Source: Aspergillus flavus (lineage: Eukaryota > Ascomycota > Eurotiomycetes > Eurotiales > Aspergillaceae). From it: a DNA stretch of 64,000 nucleotides. The number at the start of each line of letters is the position of its first letter. Position 1 is the first letter of the stretch. Below, in pieces: positions 57,384-64,000 of the stretch. The stretch covers positions 4,650,001 to 4,714,000 of the forward strand of contig NC_092407.1 in NCBI RefSeq assembly GCF_009017415.1. Reading direction: 5' to 3'. The translations under genes were made by a program, and so were the position numbers. The notes under the pieces are model-generated. The model was not told where the DNA came from. It made no database searches and was given only the letters and a program-made list of their open reading frames with translations.

Positions 57384-59023
57384 TCAAGGAACAGGGGCAG
57401 ACGTGTTTCGTATAGTTCTCGCCATGAACTGTGCCTGCCCTATACCCATGTCATTGCCAATCGTCTCCAGTCGTTCAACCACCCATTCCCGCAAGGTAGA
57501 GCCTAATGGGCTTGTATTGGCCGCTACGTATAGGGGCCAAAGAATCGTGAATCCCCCTAGACAGTGGTCAAGCGATGGAACCTCTGTGGCTCTGTTGTCT
57601 ACAAGTCTAAGTGCGAAAGGAACGCTTTCTGCAATCTCGGTAGCTAGCTGGGCCACAGTCTCTCTAATCTGGACATGTTCTGCTTGGTAGCTTATCTCTG
57701 CGGTGTTGAGAATTAATTGGTTGAGTAGTATCCGAGCACTCCGATAGAAGTTCCAGATATTGCATGCCCAAAGATCAGGGTATACATGATATACCTGGGT
57801 GTAGTAGAACTTCAGGTGGGAAGGGCTCCGGTTGCTCACAGGCCCTCGTATGGTCTGGTAAATCCACCGAGGTGGAAGGCTGTGTTTCCACCGAAGCAGA
57901 TATCTATCAATGGTTGCCGCCGAGGATACTGTATCAGATGCCAAATTCATTCTTGCTTGGGATAGTAGTCGGGCAACGTGGGCAACCAGATCAACCAGCT
58001 CATCGGCTTTCGCGTCGGCCGTTGATCTCTCTGCCATAGCCTGGAGGGACCAGTGCACGATCGATGCCGGAACAGAAAGGCGCCAATGCAAGCAGCTGGC
58101 TATCTAACCGGAGTATCAGTTGTGATAAAGGCTTCCAAGACAGTTCTATTAGTGCTTACGATCTGGACTCGCAGGTGGGTGAACATCCTCATGCCGACAA
58201 TCCATTTGATTTGCTCAGCGCCTCGCATTTCTATGAGGGCTGCAGCACCGCGAACATGCTGTGCCCATGACTGTAAAGAGGATGGAGTGTTGCAAGTCAA
58301 GACCTACTGGAATCAATAGGTTTACTCGGAATAAGGTAACCCAACCTACCTCAAACATGCCAAGAAGCATCGTCGCCGCTAGTGTAGCGTCGCTCTTACA
58401 TTGAGTTCCATCTTTCAAAGTGCAGTTGATCAGATGCAACGCTTGTGTATATTCCCCAGTCGCTTTAGTCATCAATTCAGTGGACTTTTTGATGTTCGAT
58501 AGCCCTGCTAAGCCTACTGCGACTAGACTCTGCATTACTAATGGGTTGGTTGCCGCGAGCACTTCCATTTGGGAGGCACTCAAATAGATAGGTATATTGT
58601 GTACATCGTCAAGCACATAGTACCGAAAGAAAAATCCGACTGATTCGGCGGAGGTGGAGGAAGGTAGGGACGCAGGGAGAGACTGTAGAGATTGAGCAAC
58701 AACGGCGGCTTTGAAGGCGCGGCGGCTTTGTGGAGCGATTTCTTTTGCTGAACTGACTTGTCGCTCAGTCCTGTATTGAGCAGATCGAACCCGAGATCTA
58801 ACTTTCTCGTTCTCATTGCGATAATACACTTGTTGCGGATCACGGTAGCCTGGGCAAGAGAAGGATGCTCGCACACATTGCGAACAAGTCGGTTCTGCTC
58901 GATCACACTGTCGACCAACGATTAGCAAGGTCTTCAATATAATGGGAGACGGCAAGAGGGTACTTTGATTCGGCGGGTGCGACAATTGCCACACCCTTTG
59001 CTGATACGAGGTCGATAGACCAT
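57384..59023 (-). CDS. Zn(II)2Cys6 transcription factor, 482 aa, 4 exons, likely regulator of the sulfatase locus
   Basis: Exons on the minus strand are 59023-58964, 58907-58350, 58270-58160 and 58103-57384 (60 + 558 + 111 + 720 = 1449 nt). The true start is the ATG at 59023 (MVYRPRISKGCGNCRTRRIK), after which a 56-bp intron leads into CDRAEPTCSQCVRASFSCPG. The spliced cluster has cysteines at 11, 14, 21, 28, 31 and 38 (C-x2-C-x6-C-x6-C-x2-C-x6-C). The long frame beginning at 59201 is spurious because it reads through intron 1 and loses two cysteines. The remainder is the DUF3468-type fungal regulator domain: FFFRYYVLDDVHNIPIYLS, WAQHVRGAAALIEMRGAEQI, and late helices such as ELVDLVAHVARLLSQARMN. 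Its position tail-to-tail with the sulfatase suggests a pathway-specific regulator. This is inferred from position only. Confidence 0.9.
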
Positions 59024-59293
59024 TGCACACAGTGTCAAGAATGCTAAGCTTCCATCTCCCTCGGCGGCCTGAGGAAGCCACGAAGGTCGCTTCCAGCGGG
59101 GCCGTGGCTCCACTCTCGACTAGCCGAAGACAGTTTAGTGGAATAGATTGGAGCGTCCATGGATCCTTCAAATAGATATAGTTATCGTTATCTTTGACCA
59201 AAAGAACAGTGTACTAAGCCACGACAAGGATAGAACAAAACCACTCCTTCCACTCATACCATGCTCCTTGAGCAAGTCTAGCCTAGCCTTCGC

Positions 59294-59946
59294 CTAAATC
59301 ATTCGCAGCATAGAATACCCGATCAATAGCAGAAAGTCCCACCATGCTTGCATCGCAAGAAACATAATAATCCAGTTGGGTTGTTTTGTGCCGGGAAAGA
59401 ATTGTTTGTATTCGAACCAAATGACTGCGTGTGCGAACCCCAACACTACCTTTCCAATAACTGATATCCATATGACAAGTTTCCGCTGTAACAGAGAAAT
59501 GTCATCGCGATCATAGAGGATGGAAACTAGGTAGCCGATCCACGAACAGAAAGAGAGGATGAGGGATAACGACGCAAAGTAAGGAAGCAAAGGGGCTGGC
59601 TCCAGTGGGGTCTAGAATACAGTTAGACGGCTCAAAACAGTCAGATGGACTTGTAGAGTACCCGTTCCGGAGCTGTGTAGCTCTTGTAGGCCCAGTATGT
59701 TGAAGCTATCACGGCGCCGGCAAAGAACAGGGCGCTGAGAAATTGAATCGGAGGGATTGGCGGGGTTGTGTTGATTCCTCTACCTTGCCTGTGTCGGTAG
59801 GGACGCCGCTCTCGTTCGTATCCCGGACTGGAGGAATAGGGTGGTAAAAGTGGATCGGTTTCCATAATTGGCGGACTAACTGTCAAACTGGACGAACGTT
59901 TGAGGCGTTCCAAAGAACTGGTGATCGCTGTTCGGACAAGATCCAT
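59294..59946 (-). CDS. Four-TM membrane protein, 200 aa, 2 exons, unknown
   Basis: Exons are 59946-59662 and 59611-59294 (285 + 318 nt), joined in phase 0 (CGG/GTACTC to TTCTAG). The ATG at 59946 gives MDLVRTAITSSLERLKRSSS. An in-frame ATG at 60012 would add 22 residues of low quality. A disordered N-terminus (LLPPYSSSPGYERERRPYRH) is followed by four hydrophobic helices: FLSALFFAGAVIASTYWAY, ASLSLILSFCSWIGYLVSIL, KLVIWISVIGKVVLGFAHAV and NWIIMFLAMQAWWDFLLLIG. No known domain is recognised. It lies just upstream of the regulator on the same strand, but nothing ties it to the sulfatase function. Confidence 0.75.
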
Positions 59947-60968
59947 GGTCGGGCTGTGACGGGTTGTAGCACGTGATGGCGGCCATGCATGCACCCTATT
60001 TATATCATTCATTCATCGCAGTCTGTCGATAGCACAGCCCGAGGGAAGGAGCTATACGGCCTGCTCCCGTCCTGTACAAATGTAGGGCATGAGGTTCCAT
60101 TATATATGGAGTCCTTACGACAACTAGCTCTAAACTTTATAAAGTATTTTGTTGAGGGTTTCATGACCGAGCAGGGTGTACCTAAGAATGCTCTATGTCA
60201 AATCAATTAACTTACTAATAAACTGCTTCTGTATTGTTGACTCAACTGGAAGTGTAGATAACTACTCTAATTGGGCTTAGGACGCCGCGGAAGATGTCGT
60301 CTTTCCATCATCACAGATTGACACCCAGTTTTTCATTACTATTATTATTGCGGTTGTGCCTTCGTTCAGAATAGAAGGAGTCATGCCCTTGAATTGGAAA
60401 TGATTTCTGTTTATCTCTTTTCCTCGTTCAAGTCTCTGGTACGAACTAGTACTCCACAAGTTTGGGGAACAGTTGGCCAGCGTCCTATTCTATATAACGG
60501 GACATGCATTACCACCCACCTGAACGTGGAGTATGGCTGTCTGGGTACTCCGACGGTAATCTGACTCAAATCTAATATACCTTCTAGGTTTCCAATAGGA
60601 ACCATTCTTTCAGCAGCCCAGGCGCACCTGCCGACAGATGATACCCCGTGGGAGGAACTCCGGGAAGGGTCACGGGTCTGTGCACTGTTGCGGTTCCGGT
60701 CCCCAGCTGGCAATGGTATGAACCCGTCAACAAATGAAAGAATTCAAGTACAGATGCATATATATAAAATGGATATCATTGAACAGAAATTGCACAAAGG
60801 GGATATATACATAGCTAAGAGTCAAATCGTCGTATATCAGCAGAAGCCACATGTCCGCCCAATCGTACCTGGGTATACAGTCATCAAGCGCTCTTTTTAC
60901 ATTTTTCATTTATTTTTGTTCTTGTTTCACCTTCTCCATTCTCTCAATTTATTCCCCCTTTTTTGGCA
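59947..60968. other. Intergenic region of about 1 kb
   Basis: It holds the 5' region of the four-TM gene and the 3' UTR of the receptor gene. Frames at 60411-60713 and 60688-61113 are not convincing. No repeats or RNA genes were seen. Confidence 0.5.
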
Positions 60969-62131
60969 CTATTTTTCGCGATTCATAACTCGGATATCCG
61001 TTCGGATCTTGATTCCTCCCAGCGGGATACTTGCATCACTTTCTCCCGAGTTCGCTGTTCTGGCTGTTTCGACATCCGAGACGAGATGGTCATCGCTATC
61101 CCTATCGCTGTAGCTGCGCATGGGCCGTTCCCGAACATGTTGAATAATAGTGGTGTTTCCATAGCTTCCGCGCTTCCCACTACTCCCATTGCTGGATCCC
61201 CAAGCACTCCCCTCCGGTCGGATAATGGCCTTGACCAGGGCGATACCACTTGGGACACTAATCGAGACAATGGAAACCGATCCCTCAAGGACAGACCAGT
61301 ATAGGTACAGCGGGAACTCCCACGTTAAGTCGGTCGGCATGACGGGAATGAGGTTGACGACGGCGACCAAACGGCCCAGGGACACAACGATGACGGAATA
61401 AGTCATGAAGAAGCAAATGAGGAGGTAGATGCGGCGGCGGAGGCTCATTTTGAGGGACCAGATCATCGGGATCGGGAGGAGTAGGATGTAGAAGTCGATT
61501 ACGGTGGAGAGAATCGCGGTCGAGAGATACCAGTCATATTGTTTAATGCAGGTTCCTGGTAAGGTGGTGTTCCAGGCCTTGGCAATGGGGTTGCATTGGA
61601 AGATGGTTGAGATCTCGGCGGAGATGAGCCAGCCGGCGACGAGGGCGCCGATGATCCAGAGGTTTATGCGAAATGCGCGGTTGTTGGAGCGAAAGACACG
61701 CGCGTAGAAGAGAACCGCAGAGATCTTGGGGAGGCAGACTGAGGCGTCGAAGAAGAAGATTGCGATGAAGAGATATTTGGATCCGGTGATCAGGTATTGC
61801 GGATTGATGGACGCCACGACTGACATGTGGTAGCCTAGGCCTATGTTTCGCCATACTAGGACCAGGGATAGCACAACCAGTTCACAGATCTGGGGCGAGG
61901 TAGTTAGCTCTCCTGGTGTTTATTCGGAGTTTGATATGTATCTATGCGGGAGAAAGGACTTACCACGGACAGGATTGCGAACAGGTCATCCCACCACCAG
62001 TTTTGGTGCGCAATAACCTTGCTCATAATCCGGGTGATAGTGGCCAAGATTACCAGGATCATGAGTATGATGCTCAATATCACGACGCCTTTCCCGCGGT
62101 CTGGCGTGCCATCTGGTACGTCTAGAGCCAT
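60969..62131 (-). CDS. PTH11-like G-protein-coupled receptor (rhodopsin-domain family), 362 aa, 2 exons
   Basis: Exons are 62131-61964 and 61889-60969 (168 + 921 nt), with a 74-bp intron (GTG/GTAAGT to CCCCAG). The ATG at 62131 (MALDVPDGTPDRGKGVVIL) is preferred. Seven hydrophobic helices are visible. Among them are VILSIILMILVILATITRI, QYLITGSKYLFIAIFFFDAS, LWIIGALVAGWLISAEIS and SIVSISVPSGIALVKAII. The landmark FQCNPIAKAWN, with an upstream WWWDDLFAI at the TM2 entry, is typical of the fungal rhodopsin/PTH11-like domain without a CFEM head. The C-terminal tail is Ser-rich and likely phosphorylated (SSNGSSGKRGSYGN). The ligand is unknown. Relatives include the appressorium-surface sensor Pth11 of rice blast. 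A longer GTG-started frame upstream is rejected. Confidence 0.88.
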
Positions 62132-63378
62132 ATTGGTTACTCGTGTTTGTCCGGGGTTATGGGAAGAGAAGCGACGTGGAAGCAAAATGTACGTGGACGA
62201 AAATGAACAGCAAAGGGATCTTACGGACTTGAAAATAGTCTGGTCAGCTTGCACTGGCATGTACGGAGTAGTGAGTCGTCATGCATGCTTGTCCTTGCTT
62301 AACCTGCAGAATCAGCCCCCATCGGGATAAATTGCGCCTCGTCTGGCCCCTCCATTAATTCTGACGAGGGAGGGAGGGGCAGGATTGTAGAGAGTAATGA
62401 GCGAATGAAAGTTAATCAGTCGTCCTGTCAGCATTTCATTGCTTATGCCCCTTGCGGTGGGGGCGATGGTCTAAGTTGATTGACTAAATCCAGCTTGTGA
62501 TAGGAAGTGGGTCAGCTTACGGCCTGCCATTAGTTAGTCCTCGCAGTGTTAATCATACTCCGCCATTTTTAACATTCCGCATCCAAGTATTCCCACCGCT
62601 CGGAAGATCCTTGTTCTATTTTAATAATGTTCGCTATTATCTAGTTTTGGAGTGAAAAATCGAACTCAAAATTGATATTATCTTATTTTTTTTTCTCAGA
62701 GTACCGCGAAATTAACTTCCAGAGTTCTCAATGCTGTTAATATAGCAGTAATATATCACAATTCTGAGTAGCTACATTGATTCGCTCGGTTAGATTTGAT
62801 TTCATATGCTTTATTGATTTATTCATTCATCTTGTTAACTTATTACATTTATCTCGCTTTATTTTGTACTGCTCAACCTACCACTTTCCAGGTCGAAGGA
62901 CTAAAATGCTTGGATCTCCTAAAATACCAAGCAAGTTCATAAGCGCCGACAGGGTGAAATCACGTCGGCGGCTAAAGGGACGCCGTTGTCAGGCGACTTT
63001 GCCGATCTGCACTCAATTGGGCCACAAGCCCGTGCTGACTGGATTGCCGAGGACTGGACAGGAACTCACGGCACAGCCCGTGCGGAGGTTTCCAGGCCCA
63101 CTTGAGGCAAAGGATAGCCAGGATGAACTACCGAGTATGGCCGGAGATCACAGCACGGCCCCCTGAGGGGAGTATCAGGAACACAAAGAAAAGGTATACA
63201 AGGGTGCAGAGCCAAGGCTGCCTAAATACCCTGCCCAGCAATCCTCGGGGCTGATTTAAGATTCTCATAATCCAAATGGATCACCCGCCATATTTCTCAT
63301 CAATTTTTCTCCATCTCCTAGATCGCGACACTTCCTCCTCAACCTATCTGTTCCACAAACAAGGACTACTGAGCAGTC
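62132..63378. promoter_or_regulatory. Divergent region between receptor and acyltransferase
   Basis: No gene is recognised. The region around 62930-63170 is GC-richer and contains CGCCGAC, 13 nt, GTCGGCG (about 62944-62970), a perfect 7-bp inverted repeat that could be a regulator site. The frame 62777-63166 does not resemble a known protein. It should contain both promoters. Confidence 0.4.
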
Positions 63379-64000
63379 ATGAGCTGGACAAAAGTATCAG
63401 AACGCCGCTGGGAGCGCCCTGTCACCGGAATGGAGGGATATTTTGTCTATACGGGATCGGTGTCAGCCGCTCACTGCGATGGCCGCCACCAGTACACCAT
63501 CTTCTCCAAGCTGAAGATCGATCTCGGTATCAGTCCGGCGGACGTTGAATCCGCACTGAAGCGCGCCTGGAAGCGGCTACGGTCTGAGCAGCCCCAGATC
63601 GCCACCACAGTTGATGGGACGACGATGGTGTATGAGGTTCCTGATGAGGCAGCTTTGCAGGAGTGGCTGGCCTCAACCTTTGTTGTCTCATCTGCTGCAG
63701 ATGCGGAGGATTTATACCGCAATGCTGAGCCTATCAAGCAGGTTACACTGTATTATATTCCGAAGTCATCGGAGCTTGTACTGCGTGCTCAGCATTACAC
63801 AATTGACGGCACCGGTACACTACTCCTCTGGGATCGCTATTTGACAGCCTTGGCAACCCCAGCCGAGGAGGTCACATTTGGTGACGAGCATACCCGACTG
63901 GCCCCCTCCATTGAGGATGTGCTCAAGGTCTCCGAGCCGACGGCGGAAGAAACCGAGAAGGCCACGGCTCTCCTCATGAGCTATGCGACCAAAGCTCCGG
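63379..64000 (+). CDS. Acyltransferase of the condensation/Tri3-like superfamily, N-terminal part (cut by window edge)
   Basis: The frame opens at the ATG at 63379 (MSWTKVSERRWERPVTGMEG) and stays open to the last base, giving at least 207 residues. The catalytic HxxxDG motif appears as QHYTIDGTGTLLLWDRY (His139 to Gly144). The upstream segment VTLYYIPKSSELVLRA is the strand that normally precedes this motif. The design fits fungal O-acetyl/acyltransferases related to the trichothecene 15-O-acetyltransferase Tri3 and to NRPS condensation domains. These transfer acyl groups from CoA to alcohols or amines in secondary metabolism. The C-terminal DFGWG-type motif would lie beyond the window. No intron is needed in the visible part. 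Tri3-like enzymes often sit in biosynthetic clusters, but the neighbours to the right cannot be seen. Confidence 0.8.
   Translation, partial: MSWTKVSERRWERPVTGMEGYFVYTGSVSAAHCDGRHQYTIFSKLKIDLGISPADVESALKRAWKRLRSEQPQIATTVDGTTMVYEVPDEAALQEWLASTFVVSSAADAEDLYRNAEPIKQVTLYYIPKSSELVLRAQHYTIDGTGTLLLWDRYLTALATPAEEVTFGDEHTRLAPSIEDVLKVSEPTAEETEKATALLMSYATKAP

Noticed and set aside
59024..59201. Upstream extension of the Zn2Cys6 regulator to 59201
   Set aside because: It reads in a different frame from the CGNC half of the zinc cluster. The spliced model from 59023 restores all six cysteines.
62777..63166. 129-codon frame upstream of the acyltransferase
   Set aside because: The first half is hydrophobic AT-rich sequence and the second half GC-rich without similarity to known proteins. 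It lies in the expected promoter region.

Overview
The window is nuclear DNA from a filamentous ascomycete, most likely an Aspergillus- or Penicillium-type member of Eurotiales. The evidence is the gene content (Dbp9 helicase, mitochondrial ribosomal protein mL60, tafazzin, Zn(II)2Cys6 regulators, a PTH11-type receptor, a DUF6590 protein, a velvet-like protein) and the gene architecture (many introns of about 45-80 bp with GTRNGT donors and YAG acceptors). The genus is an inference. All multi-exon models below were joined by hand from splice signals and reading-frame continuity, and their exon sums are divisible by three.

Layout. (1) 1-17 kb is gene-poor accessory DNA. It holds an F-box-like gene, an intact four-exon metallo-beta-lactamase-fold gene, a small velvet-like gene and a run of decayed genes: a possible small-gene relic, a fungal APH-type kinase with frameshifts, a Zn2Cys6 regulator with a deletion and a stop codon, and a frameshifted NmrA-like gene. 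About 5 kb (11.8-17.2 kb) has almost no coding signal. (2) 17-43 kb is core chromosome: a one-TM basic protein, mL60 and tafazzin (divergent pair), a conserved LRR-like protein, Dbp9, a DUF6590 protein, a coiled-coil protein, a one-TM disordered protein, a disordered proline/arginine-rich protein with a long pyrimidine-rich leader, and an M3 metallopeptidase. (3) 44-64 kb is accessory/metabolic: a LaeA-like methyltransferase, an ABCG half-transporter, a small secreted protein, a decayed NLR-type phosphorylase-domain fragment, then a compact group at 53.0-59.0 kb of a Dal5-family permease, an intronless bacterial-type alkylsulfatase and a Zn2Cys6 regulator. After it come a four-TM protein, a PTH11-like receptor and, cut by the right edge, a Tri3-like acyltransferase.

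How genes work together. The permease and alkylsulfatase are transcribed divergently from a shared 552-bp promoter, and the Zn2Cys6 gene follows convergently. This reads as a self-contained module for importing an organic sulfate ester, cleaving it for sulfur, and regulating the process. It resembles the yeast arrangement in which the horizontally acquired sulfatase BDS1 lies beside Dal5-family permease genes. I consider this the most interesting locus in the window. mL60 and tafazzin share a 275-bp promoter and both act in mitochondria. I saw no tRNA or rRNA gene, no intact transposon and no CRISPR array.
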